Shown here piece after piece: positions 1 to 9,299 of a DNA stretch of 64,000 bases (positions within the stretch are counted from its first letter, which is position 1; every line of letters begins with the position of its first letter). Made by a program: the position numbers and the translations under genes. Origin of the DNA: Peronospora farinosa (lineage: Eukaryota; Oomycota; Peronosporomycetes; Peronosporales; Peronosporaceae); NCBI GenBank assembly GCA_947646735.1, contig CANTFK010000863.1, positions 372,001-436,000 on the forward strand, read 5' to 3'. A model generated the notes under the pieces. It did not search any database. It was not told the DNA's origin and worked only from the letters and a program-made list of their open reading frames with translations.

Positions 1-48
1 CGCTCATCCCAAACTCGGGCATAAAAAGGACTACAAAGTGCTACCAGG
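1..48 (-). other. PBS and first gag codons of a third Gy-A unit
   Basis: Reading leftwards, this stretch starts with the candidate primer-binding site TGGTAGCACTTTGTAGTCC and then the gag ATG (20-22). It is identical to the sequence before gag in the two complete units. The rest of this gag lies outside the window. Confidence 0.85.
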
Positions 49-390
49 TGTAACGGGGCTAGAACGTACCGTCACTAGCTTACACGTGCGCTTGAGGAAG
101 ACTCAAGCCCGAGTATTAGGTATTAAGTAAAATTTAACTCTGATTTTTATTTTGGTTTTAATTCGTACTAATTAAGAACATTTAGTCGTAATAAATACGA
201 CAGTGTTCCCGCCTTTCGGGAACCACACAATTTCAGGTTGATTTATCATTGGTCTATATTGGGGACTTTAGGCCCAATAATAAACCAATAATAAATTACC
301 ACGCTGTGCCCGCTATTCGGGCCCAGCACCTGCCTACATATGTAATTGTTTATTTGTGTTAATGCTATATGTGTAATGTAGCCCATTGCA
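49..390 (-). repeat. Gy-A LTR 1
   Basis: 342 bp on the minus strand, starting TGCAATGGGC (usual family start TGTAATGG) and ending CCCCGTTACA, the expected TG...CA termini. The first bases form the family palindrome (TGcAATG / CATTACA). A GTTCCCG / CGGGAAC hairpin lies mid-element. It is joined directly to truncated RT on its 5' side, so the pol stop codon (365-367) lies inside this LTR. Confidence 0.9.
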
Positions 391-2170
391 AGATGACACT
401 ACCTGACATGGAATTCAGCACCATGTCCTTCCTGGGAATTGGCTTTTGCGCAGGAATAGTGGCATCATTCAACTTATTGAACGCATGCACTATCCGCCAG
501 CCTCCCGTAGCATTCTTCACGCAGAAGGTTGGACTCGAATGTGGTGAGATACACTCCCGCACATGACCCGCTTTGCGGCGGCCTTCGAAGAATGCGTCAA
601 TAGCTTCGACTTGATCTCGAGGCAACGGCCACTGCCGTGTCACACAATACTTCGACCCTGGCACGAGATCAATCTCGTGCCGAACACCACGGTCCGCAGG
701 AAGTTCAGCCGGGATCTTGTCCGGGAACACGTCTGCATACTCACGAGCAATGTCGTAGACGGGGTTACCAGACTCTCGCAGGGCCTCCCATGACTGTGAT
801 GCAAACCTTTCTTCACGCGCAGACTTCGGCTCAGCGCTTCGAGGACGCGCCATATGCTCCTCGTTTGCCACGGTAATCACCTCGTTGGTGATTAGACACA
901 CTTGTTCCACAGTGCCTCCCTTAAGGTCACGTAGGAAATGCTTCCAGGAAAGCCCTGGAAGACTTGTAATGGAAGACGCATTACGAGGAGGACTCTCGAC
1001 CTCAATACATTGGCGCCTTTGTGGACTCCCTTCCACGTACACGATAGCGTGGACACATTCCAACGCTAAATTCTCGGTGCTGTTGTCCCCATCGTGCTTC
1101 GAGCCACTACTCGAAGCTGGCGAACCGCAGTCAGGTGATAAACCATCACCCCTCTCTAGGTACTGGATGTCGTCATCCACGATGCCGGAAACACTGGACG
1201 GGAGTACCCCAAACTCGACCGTCGACACTTGATGCGGGAGCTCCTGCTCGGCCGCCGTAAACCCGTGTGGGAGCCCCTGCTCAACCACAGTATGCTCATG
1301 TGGGGACCTCGGTTCGACCACAGAGGGTGATGATGGGAACCCCGGTTCGACCATCATGCTCTCGCGTGGGGACTCCTGTCCGTCCACGTCACACTCGCTG
1401 GCGAGCTCTTGCTCGTCGTCACAATTCCCTTGTGGGAGCCCCTGCTCGACCACAATAGGTGCAGATGGGAACCCCGGTTCAACCACTGCATTCACGTGCG
1501 GGAACCCCTGTTCAACCGCATTAATGACGCGCGGGAACCCCTGTTCGACCGCGTCGTCCTCGTCGTCCTCTTCGCTCTGTAGCGAGGAGTCACTGTCACT
1601 TGTGTCCCGAAGAACAGCACAAGCAGTGCAGAGAGGGCCATCGCTCGCTCTGTGCACCGCCAACGTCGTGGAATCGCGATCCACGACTGTGACGTTCGGC
1701 CAGTCACTTGGAGATACCAAGAGATGGGTAAACACTTCACTGACATCGAACTTGCGTCGACGTCTCACTGATCTAGCTAACCAGTCGATCTGGGGCTTAT
1801 AACGTGCCAACCATGGCATGCCCAGTATGCAATCGAATGCATAATTCATCGCGATCACCAAGAAATCATCATTACTGCGAAAGCCATCAAACGTATACGG
1901 CAACGACACTTCGCGCCGCGATACGCGGTGTGGTTTCCCGTCAGCCAACTTGACGACGACTTGGCCAGGTCCCTCACGGACCTGAATGCTGGGAGGCAGC
2001 ATCGACAAACAAGATTCACGAAAGAAATTGTTTGTTGCTCCTGAGTCCAGGAGTGCTCGCAGAGGTCGCCGGACGCCGACGACATGTAAACTGACAATAA
2101 TTAGACGTGAATCACCATTGGCATTTAACCGTGCGCGTAGCGCAGGAGGACTGAAAGGTTGGGCTGCCAC
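365..2170 (-). CDS. Gy-A protease plus truncated reverse transcriptase (pol, unit 1)
   Basis: 601 codons, fully open. The retroviral-type aspartic protease lies at the N-terminus with active site DSGA at residues 42-45 and a later ILGMPW motif (about 115-120). An acidic run (about 192-206) precedes ten 11-residue repeats (about 207-316). The RT N-terminal region follows (about 485-590: [35 protein letters not shown]). The frame then runs into the LTR and stops, so RT lacks the YxDD catalytic motif. The first listed codon is GTG, not ATG. The frame stays open back to the slippery site at 2230-2236, so the product is probably made as a Gag-Pol fusion by -1 frameshifting. Protease could be functional; RT cannot be. 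Non-autonomous element. Confidence 0.88.
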   Translation of the reverse strand: MAAQPFSPPALRARLNANGDSRLIIVSLHVVGVRRPLRALLDSGATNNFFRESCLSMLPPSIQVREGPGQVVVKLADGKPHRVSRREVSLPYTFDGFRSNDDFLVIAMNYAFDCILGMPWLARYKPQIDWLARSVRRRRKFDVSEVFTHLLVSPSDWPNVTVVDRDSTTLAVHRASDGPLCTACAVLRDTSDSDSSLQSEEDDEDDAVEQGFPRVINAVEQGFPHVNAVVEPGFPSAPIVVEQGLPQGNCDDEQELASECDVDGQESPRESMMVEPGFPSSPSVVEPRSPHEHTVVEQGLPHGFTAAEQELPHQVSTVEFGVLPSSVSGIVDDDIQYLERGDGLSPDCGSPASSSGSKHDGDNSTENLALECVHAIVYVEGSPQRRQCIEVESPPRNASSITSLPGLSWKHFLRDLKGGTVEQVCLITNEVITVANEEHMARPRSAEPKSAREERFASQSWEALRESGNPVYDIAREYADVFPDKIPAELPADRGVRHEIDLVPGSKYCVTRQWPLPRDQVEAIDAFFEGRRKAGHVRECISPHSSPTFCVKNATGGWRIVHAFNKLNDATIPAQKPIPRKDMVLNSMSGSVILQWATLHI

Positions 2171-2195
2171 CGGGGGACCCGGACCTCCGTTCCAA

Positions 2196-2236
2196 CCAGT
2201 AGGGCGCCCTGCACCTACTGGTCCCGACCGTTTTTT
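2196..2236 (-). promoter_or_regulatory. Gag-pol -1 frameshift signal, Gy-A unit 1
   Basis: On the minus strand the heptamer A AAA AAC (2236-2230) lies in the gag reading frame as ..A AAA AAC. Eight nt later comes CCAGTAGG (2221-2214), a 10-nt loop, and the perfect complement CCTACTGG (2203-2196). The gag stop TAG (2217-2215) sits in the 5' arm. Slipping -1 on the heptamer joins gag to the protease frame. Heptamer, spacing and hairpin match the known layout of -1 frameshift sites; function is inferred. Confidence 0.85.
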
Positions 2237-3264
2237 GGACGTGCGGCCGGTACAGCACCCTCATGATGGGCGTCCACTACTTGCACCGATAATGGGGCTG
2301 GCGCACGGCACTCTGCCGCGCGATGTCCTGGCTTGAGACAACGAAAGCAAACCATTGGACGCCCGGTGCGAGCGTCACCTTTATGATGAAAGACACGTCG
2401 CCGGTCACCCGACGACTCAATAACGTCGATCTCCATAGGTTCTGGGCCAGAAGGCCGGGGAACGCTGACGACCGAGGGTTTGGCATAGGCCTTTGTGACC
2501 CTAAAGTCTTCACGGAGTGCGATGGCGAATGCCTCCTCCAATGTTGCAGGCTCGGCGCGCTCCAGCGATAAGCGGGTCTGCCCCTCACGCATACCATCCA
2601 CAAAGACATTCACCTGTGTGTACATGTCCATGGGGTGCGTGATAATACACGACGCCAGATGCCTAGCCATCTGTACGTAGTCGCGCATCGCCATTTTACC
2701 CTGTCGCATCGACAGGAATCTTGATCGCACCAGTTTCTCCTCTTGTGGTGGCTCGAAGGCAAGACGGAGATCGTCCTGGATGGTATCCAAGGTGGGAAAT
2801 GCGTGCTCGTCCACAACGAGTTTACCAAGGGCCCACTCCTTGGCCTTCCCGGTGAGGCGGGAAAGAAGAAAGTTGACCTTCGCCTGTGGAGCCTCAAGAA
2901 GTCTCGAGGCGATGGCGATATCAACTTCTCGGAACCACCGATTCAGCGATAACCGGTCCTTACCTTCTCCAGAGTAGGAGGAGGTTTCCATCTTCACGGC
3001 CTCATTACGTGAAGGGCGCGAGGGAGTTAAGCCTCGCCGGTTGGATTCGGCGAGCTCGTGTGCCATAAACTCGTGTATGGCGAGACGTTGCGCGTCAGAG
3101 GTCGCTGATCTCATCAGCGACGCGACGAATGCCTCTCCCGATATCGCCGCGAGGCGATTAAGGGCATCCCACTCAACACCAGTAAGATGGGGGAAGGTCG
3201 CGTGCTTCAGAAATAAATCTGGAGCGTCAAAGTACGACGATTCGCTCATCCCAAACTCGGGCAT
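2215..3264 (-). CDS. Gy-A Gag (capsid-nucleocapsid), unit 1
   Basis: 349 aa from ATG (3264-3262) to TAG (2217-2215), intact. The capsid-like region (about 91-260) has the Ty3/Gypsy Gag pattern: [31 protein letters not shown], then [18 protein letters not shown]. The C-terminal CCHC zinc knuckle is C306-X2-C309-X4-H314-X4-C319. Gag forms the virus-like particle and packages element RNA. The start lies 27 bp past the LTR end, just after the PBS. pol lies in the -1 frame downstream. Unit 2 carries the same gene with few amino-acid changes, so the frame is young or selected. Confidence 0.92.
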   Translation of the reverse strand: MPEFGMSESSYFDAPDLFLKHATFPHLTGVEWDALNRLAAISGEAFVASLMRSATSDAQRLAIHEFMAHELAESNRRGLTPSRPSRNEAVKMETSSYSGEGKDRLSLNRWFREVDIAIASRLLEAPQAKVNFLLSRLTGKAKEWALGKLVVDEHAFPTLDTIQDDLRLAFEPPQEEKLVRSRFLSMRQGKMAMRDYVQMARHLASCIITHPMDMYTQVNVFVDGMREGQTRLSLERAEPATLEEAFAIALREDFRVTKAYAKPSVVSVPRPSGPEPMEIDVIESSGDRRRVFHHKGDARTGRPMVCFRCLKPGHRAAECRAPAPLSVQVVDAHHEGAVPAARPKNGRDQ

Positions 3265-3290
3265 AAAAAGGACTACAAAGTGCTACCAGG

Positions 3291-3632
3291 TGTAACGGGG
3301 CTAGAACGTACCGTCACTAGCTTACACGTGCGCTTGAGGAAGACTCAAGCCCGAGTATTAGGTATTAAGTAAAATTTAACTCTGATTTTTATTTTGGTTT
3401 TAATTCGTACTAATTAAGAACATTTAGTCGTAATAAATACGACAGTGTTCCCGCCTTTCGGGAACCACACAATTTCAGGTTGATTTATCATTGGTCTATA
3501 TTGGGGACTTTAGGCCCAATAATAAACCAATAATAAATTACCACGCTGTGCCCGCTATTCGGGCCCAGCACCTGCCTACATATGTAATTGTTTATTTGTG
3601 TTAATGCTATATGTGTAATGTAGCCCATTGCA
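3291..3632 (-). repeat. Gy-A LTR 2
   Basis: Copy of LTR 1 exactly 3242 bp further on, same length and termini. It is the 3' LTR of unit 2 and the 5' LTR of unit 1, as expected in an LTR-internal-LTR tandem array. Confidence 0.9.
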
Positions 3633-5412
3633 AGATGACACTACCTGACATGGAATTCAGCACCATGTCCTTCCTGGGAATTGGCTTTTGCGCAGGAATA
3701 GTGGCATCATTCAACTTATTGAACGCATGCACTATCCGCCAGCCTCCCGTAGCATTCTTCACGCAGAAGGTTGGACTCGAATGTGGTGAGATACACTCCC
3801 GCACATGACCCGCTTTGCGGCGGCCTTCGAAGAATGCGTCAATAGCTTCGACTTGATCTCGAGGCAACGGCCACTGCCGTGTCACACAATACTTCGACCC
3901 TGGCACGAGATCAATCTCGTGCCGAACACCACGGTCCGCAGGAAGTTCAGCCGGGATCTTGTCCGGGAACACGTCTGCATACTCACGAGCAATGTCGTAG
4001 ACGGGGTTACCAGACTCTCGCAGGGCCTCCCATGACTGTGATGCAAACCTTTCTTCACGCGCAGACTTCGGCTCAGCGCTTCGAGGACGCGCCATATGCT
4101 CCTCGTTTGCCACGGTAACCACCTCGTTGGTGATTAGACACACTTGTTCCACAGTGCCTCCCTTAAGGTCACGTAGGAAATGCTTCCAGGAAAGCCCTGG
4201 AAGACTTGTAATGGAAGACGCATTACGAGGAGGACTCTCGACCTCGATATATTGGCGCCTTTGTGGACTCCCTTCCACGTACACGATAGCGTGGACACAT
4301 TCCAACGCTAAATTCTCGGTGCTGTTGTCCCCATCGTGCTTCGAGTCACTACTCGACGCTGGCGAACCGCAGTCAGGTGATAAACCATCACCCCTCTCTA
4401 GGCACTGGATGTCGTCATCCACGATGCCGGAAACACTGGACGGGAGTACCCCAAACTCGACCGTCGACACTTGATGCGGGAGCTCCTGCTCGGCCGCCGT
4501 AAACCCGTGTGGGAGCCCCTGCTCAACCACAGTATGCTCATGTGGGGACCTCGGTTCGACCACAGAGGGTGATGATGGGAACCCCGGTTCGACCATCATG
4601 CTCTCGCGTGGGGACTCCTGTCCGTCCACGTCACACTCGCTGGCGAGCTCTTGCTCGTCGCCACAATTCCCTTGTGGGAGCCCCTGCTCGACCACAATAG
4701 GTGCAGATGGGAACCCCGGTTCAACCACTGCATTCACGTGCGGGAACCCCTGTTCAACCGCATTAATGACGCGCGGGAACCCCTGTTCGACCGCGTCGTC
4801 CTCGTCGTCCTCTTCGCTCTGTAGCGAGGAGTCACTGTCACTTGTGTCCCGAAGAACAGCACAAGCAGTGCAGAGAGGGCCATCGCTCGCTCTGTGCACC
4901 GCCAACGTCGTGGAATCGCGATCCACGACTGTGACGTTCGGCCAGTCACTTGGAGATACCAAGAGATGGGTAAACACTTCACTGACATCGAACTTGCGTC
5001 GACGTCTCACTGATCTAGCTAACCAGTCGATCTGGGGCTTATAACGTGCCAACCATGGCATGCCCAGTATGCAATCGAATGCATAATTCATCGCGATCAC
5101 CAAGAAATCATCATTACTGCGAAAGCCATCAAACGTATACGGCAACGACACTTCGCGCCGCGATACGCGGTGTGGTTTCCCGTCAGCCAACTTGACGACG
5201 ACTTGGCCAGGTCCCTCACGGACCTGAATGCTGGGAGGCAGCATCGACAAACAAGATTCACGAAAGAAATTGTTTGTTGCTCCTGAGTCCAGGAGTGCTC
5301 GCAGAGGTCGCCGGACGCCGGCGACATGTAAACTGACAATAATTAGACGTGAATCACCATTGGCATTTAACCGTGCGCGTAGCGCAGGAGGACTGAAAGG
5401 TTGGGCTGCCAC
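3607..5412 (-). CDS. Gy-A protease plus truncated reverse transcriptase (pol, unit 2)
   Basis: 601 codons, open, differing from unit 1 by a handful of substitutions. Protease DSGA at residues 42-45, the ten-unit 11-residue repeat (about 207-316) and the RT N-terminal part (about 485-590) are all present. The frame ends inside LTR 2 at the same junction as in unit 1, so the truncation predates the tandem duplication. It starts with GTG; entry is expected by -1 frameshift from gag at 5472-5478. Confidence 0.88.
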   Translation of the reverse strand: MAAQPFSPPALRARLNANGDSRLIIVSLHVAGVRRPLRALLDSGATNNFFRESCLSMLPPSIQVREGPGQVVVKLADGKPHRVSRREVSLPYTFDGFRSNDDFLVIAMNYAFDCILGMPWLARYKPQIDWLARSVRRRRKFDVSEVFTHLLVSPSDWPNVTVVDRDSTTLAVHRASDGPLCTACAVLRDTSDSDSSLQSEEDDEDDAVEQGFPRVINAVEQGFPHVNAVVEPGFPSAPIVVEQGLPQGNCGDEQELASECDVDGQESPRESMMVEPGFPSSPSVVEPRSPHEHTVVEQGLPHGFTAAEQELPHQVSTVEFGVLPSSVSGIVDDDIQCLERGDGLSPDCGSPASSSDSKHDGDNSTENLALECVHAIVYVEGSPQRRQYIEVESPPRNASSITSLPGLSWKHFLRDLKGGTVEQVCLITNEVVTVANEEHMARPRSAEPKSAREERFASQSWEALRESGNPVYDIAREYADVFPDKIPAELPADRGVRHEIDLVPGSKYCVTRQWPLPRDQVEAIDAFFEGRRKAGHVRECISPHSSPTFCVKNATGGWRIVHAFNKLNDATIPAQKPIPRKDMVLNSMSGSVILQWATLHI

Positions 5413-5437
5413 CGGGGGACCCGGACCTCCGTTCCAA

Positions 5438-5478
5438 CCAGTAGGGCGCCCTGCACCTACTGGTCCCGACCGTTTTTT
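5438..5478 (-). promoter_or_regulatory. Gag-pol -1 frameshift signal, Gy-A unit 2
   Basis: Same elements as unit 1: heptamer AAAAAAC (5478-5472), 8-nt spacer, 8-bp perfect stem with 10-nt loop (5463-5438), gag stop in the 5' arm. No difference from unit 1 in this stretch. Confidence 0.85.
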
Positions 5479-6506
5479 GGACGTGCGGCCGGTACAGCAC
5501 CCTCATGATGGGCGTCCACTACTTGCACCGATAATGGGGCTGGCGCACGGCACTCTGCCGCGCGATGTCCTGGCTTGAGACAACGAAAGCAAACCATTGG
5601 ACGCCCGGTGCGAGCGTCACCTTTATGATGAAAGACACGTCGCCGGTCACCCGACGACTCAATAACGTCGATCTCCATAGGTTCTGGGCCAGAAGGCCGG
5701 GGAACGCTGACGACCGAGGGTTTGGCATAGGCCTTTGTGACCCTAAAGTCTTCACGGAGTGCGATGGCGAATGCCTCCTCCAATGTTGCAGGCTCGGCGC
5801 GCTCCAGCGATAAGCGGGTCTGCCCCTCACGCATACCATCCACAAAGACATTCACCTGTGTGTACATGTCCATGGGGTGCGTGATAATACACGACGCCAG
5901 ATGCCTAGCCATCTGTACGTAGTCGCGCATCGCCATTTTACCCTGTCGCATCGACAGGAATCTTGATCGCACCAGTTTCTCCTCTTGTGGTGGCTCGAAG
6001 GCAAGACGGAGATCGTCCTGGATGGTATCCAAGGTGGGAAATGCGTGCTTGTCCACAACGAGCTTACCAAGGGCCCACTCCTTGGCCTTCCCGGTGAGGC
6101 GGGAAAGAAGAAAGTTGACCTTCGTCTGGGGAGCCTCAAGAAGTCTCGAGGCGATGGCGATATCAACTTCTCGGAACCACCGATTCAGCGATAACCGGTC
6201 CTTACCTTCTCCAGAGTAGGAGGAGGTTTCCATCTTCACGGCCTCATTACGTGAAGGGCGCGAGGGAGTTAAGCCTCGCCGGTTGGATTCGGCGAGCTCG
6301 CGTGCCATAAACTCGTGTATGGCGAGACGTTGCGCGTCAGGGGTCGCTGATCTCATCAGCGACGCGACGAATGCCTCTCCCGATATCGCCGCGAGGCGAT
6401 TAAGGGCATCCCACTCAACACCAGTAAGATGGGGGAAGGTCGCATGCTCCAGAAATAAATCTGGAGCGTCAAAGTACGACGATTCGCTCATCCCAAACTC
6501 GGGCAT
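5457..6506 (-). CDS. Gy-A Gag, unit 2
   Basis: 349 aa, intact, ATG at 6506-6504. Same capsid region and CCHC knuckle (residues 306-319) as unit 1. Amino-acid differences include K20E, S56P, H69R, A128T and E153K, none touching the knuckle. It is followed by the recoding signal and pol in the -1 frame. Confidence 0.92.
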   Translation of the reverse strand: MPEFGMSESSYFDAPDLFLEHATFPHLTGVEWDALNRLAAISGEAFVASLMRSATPDAQRLAIHEFMARELAESNRRGLTPSRPSRNEAVKMETSSYSGEGKDRLSLNRWFREVDIAIASRLLEAPQTKVNFLLSRLTGKAKEWALGKLVVDKHAFPTLDTIQDDLRLAFEPPQEEKLVRSRFLSMRQGKMAMRDYVQMARHLASCIITHPMDMYTQVNVFVDGMREGQTRLSLERAEPATLEEAFAIALREDFRVTKAYAKPSVVSVPRPSGPEPMEIDVIESSGDRRRVFHHKGDARTGRPMVCFRCLKPGHRAAECRAPAPLSVQVVDAHHEGAVPAARPKNGRDQ

Positions 6507-6532
6507 AAAAAGGACTACAAAGTGCTACCAGG

Positions 6533-6871
6533 TGTAACGGGGCTAGAACGTACCGTCACTAGCTTACACGTGCGCTTGAGGAAGACTCAAGCCCGAGTAT
6601 TAGGTATTAAGTAAAATTTAACTCTGATTTTTATTTTGGTTTTAATTCGTACTAATTACGAAGATTTTAGTCGTAATAAATACGACAGTGTTCCCGCCTT
6701 TCGGGAACCACACAATTTCAGGTTGATTTATCATTGGTCCATATTGGGGACTTTAGGCCCAATAATGAACCAATAATAAACTACCACGCTGTGCCCGCTA
6801 TTCGGGCCCAGCACCTGCCTACATATGTGATTGTTTATTCATATTAATCCTAAGTAATGTAGCCCATTACA
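6533..6871 (-). repeat. Gy-A LTR 3, outermost LTR of the array
   Basis: 339 bp, TGTAATGGGC...CCGTTACA on the minus strand. Its 5' tip shows the family palindrome TGTAATG / CATTACA with a 5-nt loop. It differs from LTR 1 and LTR 2 by several substitutions and a small indel, so it is an older or separate copy. A polypurine tract directly precedes it, so it was once the 3' LTR of another element. Confidence 0.9.
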
Positions 6872-6898
6872 TCACCCCCTTCTCATGACAGCACTCAC
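6872..6898 (-). other. Polypurine tract remnant between head-to-head LTRs
   Basis: These 27 bp read on the minus strand end in AGAAGGGGGTGA directly before the TG of LTR 3. That is the position and composition of a polypurine tract, the plus-strand primer site. A similar tract precedes the Gy-C 3' LTR at 21811-21824. Everything else of that element's interior is gone. Confidence 0.7.
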
Positions 6899-7236
6899 TG
6901 AAATGGGCTACATTACATAGGATTAATATGAATAAACAATTACATATGTAGGCAGGTGCTGGGCCCGAATAGCGGGCACAGCGTGGTAGTTTATTATTGG
7001 TTCATTATTGGGCCTAAAGTCCCCAATATGGACCAATGATAAATCAACCTGAAATTGTGTGGTTCCCGAAAGGCGGGAACACTGTCGTATTTATTACGAC
7101 TAAAATCTTCGTAATTAGTACGAATTAAAATCAAAATAAAAATCAGAGTTAAATTTACTTAATACCTAATACTCGGGCTTGAGTCTTCCTCAAGCGCACG
7201 TGTAAGCTAGTGGCGGTACTTCCTAGCCCCGTTACA
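6899..7236 (+). repeat. Gy-A LTR 4, opposite orientation
   Basis: 338 bp, starts TGAAATGGGC and ends CCCCGTTACA on the plus strand. It is nearly identical to LTR 3 but inverted, giving a fold-back pair with a 27-bp centre. Its 3' end abuts a Gy-B LTR that lacks its first ~130 bp, so this is a rearrangement junction rather than a simple insertion. Confidence 0.88.
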
Positions 7237-7705
7237 GATATCTATTGATGGATTCACATGGGAAGGGATGACGCTAGTTGAAGCTAGGCATCGCGACGTC
7301 TCAGAAAGACGTCATTAGCGAGCTTAAATCTACATCTAAGCTCATGCGTCAGGATACGCTTCTAAAGAGTCGCGTATCCGATCTTTATATAATCAGCCAA
7401 TCATTAGATAAGTTTATATTTGATTATAATTCATTAAATATAGCTCTGTCTTGAATTTACTAAAACGAAAGCACCGCGCACGAGAAGCTGAAAAAGCTTC
7501 TACGTGACGTCGGTGACTTGTTGTCTTAGAAGTTCGTTGCACTCTCGCTTAAGCAAGAGGCAACTGGCGGTACGACTGCTTAAGCAGTCGACCAACCTCC
7601 TATCCACCCTCGCACGCGAAGGTAAGACGGTCTAACCGCTTCCTCGTTTGTGCATAAGGTGTGTGCTAGTAGCACGAGGCAACTTCGTAGAAGTGCCCGT
7701 CTACA
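7237..7705 (+). repeat. Gy-B 5' LTR, 5'-truncated
   Basis: Ends ...CCCGTCTACA before the PBS. It lacks about the first 130 bp compared with the full Gy-B LTR at 29759-30362. The outer part (7237-7445) differs clearly from that copy, while 7446-7705 is almost identical to it. The LTR is dense in short hairpins, including the perfect palindrome GACTGCTTAAGCAGTC and GTGCT-AGT-AGCAC. Confidence 0.85.
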
Positions 7706-7725
7706 CTTGGTAGCACTTGTAGTCC
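7706..7725 (+). other. Gy-B primer-binding site
   Basis: TGGTAGCACTTGTAGTCC starts 2 nt after the LTR end, the position of a tRNA primer site. TGG pairs with tRNA CCA. The next bases imply a primer tRNA with A73 and a 5' AGC acceptor start, which would suit a eukaryotic initiator tRNA; that identity is inferred. Confidence 0.65.
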
Positions 7726-7820
7726 TTCCCACGACCCGTCTCTCTGAGCGTGCGTGTGGTTAAGATGGCCCTTAATATGAACTGGAGTGATTCCCTCGCC
7801 TCTCTTAACACCATAGGGAG

Positions 7821-8651
7821 TTGGCAGAGCATATGGCGCAGGGACTTGGTGAACAAGCCCTGGTCAACCTCTTGCATTTTCCTCTTGAGCAACATGTTGC
7901 TCAGTTGAAGCAATTTGAGGCGTTTGTGCTCGGACAGCGTAGAAATGCGTCCGAGGCAAAAAGCCAAGCTACGGCTGAGTCCATCAATAAGGCTCAGGAT
8001 GATGAGTATAGGCTTGAGCAGGCACGTAATGAGGCGCTCAACAGAACTGTTGAGACGCTCTCTGCCCGGCCTACTCAACCGAGGCCCATTCGGATGGACC
8101 TTCCGAAGCTCGATGGAACTAGCCCTCACACGATTGTTCACTGTCTATTAGCAGTTGAGCAATGTGGAGTGGCGCAGCTCATCGAAGACGACACTAGAAT
8201 GGTGTCGTATGCCATGTCCAACTTGCGTGGCAAAGCGTCAGAGTGGGCATACTCTGCGCTGATGGCAAATGCTGATGCATTTCCATCATGGGCGATCTTT
8301 AAAACAAAGATTCGCGCCATGTATCAGCCGCCTAACAACGAAGTGTTGCTTATGGCGCGCTTCTTTGGAGCACGACAGGCGAAACGCTCTCTGCAAGAAG
8401 TTGTGCGGGAGATGCGTTCGCTGTCGGCGTCCATCAATGGGGAACCGATACCGGAACGTATCAAGGTGGCCACGTTCATGAATGGACTTAGGCACGGCCC
8501 ATCGCGTCCGGCCCTTTTTAGAAAGGTGCCAGCGATGATGGAAGAGGCAATTGACATTGCCTTAGTTGAGGAGAAATCCTACAATAGTGCCTCGGCGATA
8601 ACTTATATAAGCCGTCGGCTGAAAGGTCAAATGCCACTTCTATGGAGTTAG
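7821..8651 (+). pseudogene. Gy-B gag, capsid part, frameshifted
   Basis: 276 codons; the first listed codon is TTG and the first ATG is at 7833. The capsid-like region includes LRGKASEWAYSALMANADAF and FKTKIRAMYQPPNNEVLLMARFFGARQ, the Ty3/Gypsy Gag signature. The frame ends at 8651. The zinc knuckle continues in another frame (8642-8848), so a one-base indel near 8600 has broken gag. The right-arm copy carries the same break. Confidence 0.82.
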
Positions 8652-8848
8652 GCAATGCAGATGTGATCTGCTACAAGTGCGGCAAGCGAGGCCATATGAT
8701 GGCTCGCTGCTATGCCAAACTTGCTGCTGATGCTAAGGCAGCCAGCAAAAGGTCGCCCAACCCGAAGGGAGGTGCGAAAAATCAGCGTGCACGACGCACG
8801 GGTTCAGCACCTGCCCAAGTGGGGTCGGAAAATGCGGAAGCGCAGTAG
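8642..8848 (+). pseudogene. Gy-B gag, nucleocapsid zinc knuckle
   Basis: CCHC knuckle CYKCGKRGHMMARC (C-X2-C-X4-H-X4-C) followed by a basic, Ala/Lys-rich tail ending ...SENAEAQ at TAG 8846-8848. It is the C-terminal end of gag displaced by a frameshift. The last codons (Glu-Asn-x-x-x-Gln-stop) match the pattern at the Gy-A and Gy-D gag ends. Confidence 0.85.
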
Positions 8849-8867
8849 TGGCGGGATGCCCTACTGT
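8827..8867 (+). promoter_or_regulatory. Gag-pol recoding signal, Gy-B left copy
   Basis: G GAA AAT (8827-8833, in the knuckle frame), 8-nt spacer, 5' arm GCAGTAGT (8842-8849), 10-nt loop, 3' arm CCTACTGT (8860-8867). Pairing is 7 of 8 including one G-U. The gag stop is inside the 5' arm, and protease opens in the -1 frame. Geometry is identical to Gy-A although the heptamer is non-canonical. Confidence 0.65.
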
Positions 8868-9299
8868 AGCGGACTCTGAAGCTACCTCTAAGTTCAGAGT
8901 AATCGAACAAATGGGTAGCATAGCCCCTGAGGTTCCAAAAGGTCGGACCTCAACCCTTTTGGTCTATAGCGCTCGAGTAAGAGGCTATGACCAAGTGATG
9001 ACCCTTCTCGTGGATTCGGGTGCATCACAAAACTTTGTGAAACTCGCGGATCTGAAAAAGAGACCGGCGAGTTATGAGTCGCTTTGCCAGGATGGCAAGC
9101 GAGAAGAGGCGATCGTTCGTTTAGCGAAAGGCGCGCTCGTCAAATCGGAGGGAGTTCAAGTTGAACTCGCCTTCAGTTTCAGTGACTTCTCTTGTAAGAG
9201 AAGTTCACAGTGCTAGGTATGGAGAGTCCGTATGATCTCATCCTAGGCATGCCTTGGTTGGCTAAACACCAATCATGGATAGACGGCGTACACGCATAG
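8848..9299 (+). pseudogene. Gy-B protease, frameshifted
   Basis: Retroviral-type aspartic protease with active site DSGAS (LLVDSGASQNFVKL) in the 122-codon frame at 8848-9216. The second conserved stretch, [19 protein letters not shown], lies in a different frame at about 9225-9295, so the gene is broken near 9200. It belongs to the -1 frame relative to gag. In an intact element it would cleave Gag-Pol. Confidence 0.8.

Larger units (their letters stand above)
1..6532 (-). repeat. Tandem array of truncated Gy-A units, period 3242 bp
   Basis: The same stretch (PBS plus first gag codons) recurs at 1, 3243 and 6485, so the period is exactly 3242 bp with no indel between units. Each unit reads on the minus strand as LTR, PBS, gag, protease plus partial RT, then directly the next LTR. 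Two complete units are present and a third gag begins at 1-48, so the array continues left of the window. Units differ by scattered substitutions only. RNase H, integrase and the RT catalytic motif are missing from each unit. Confidence 0.95.
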
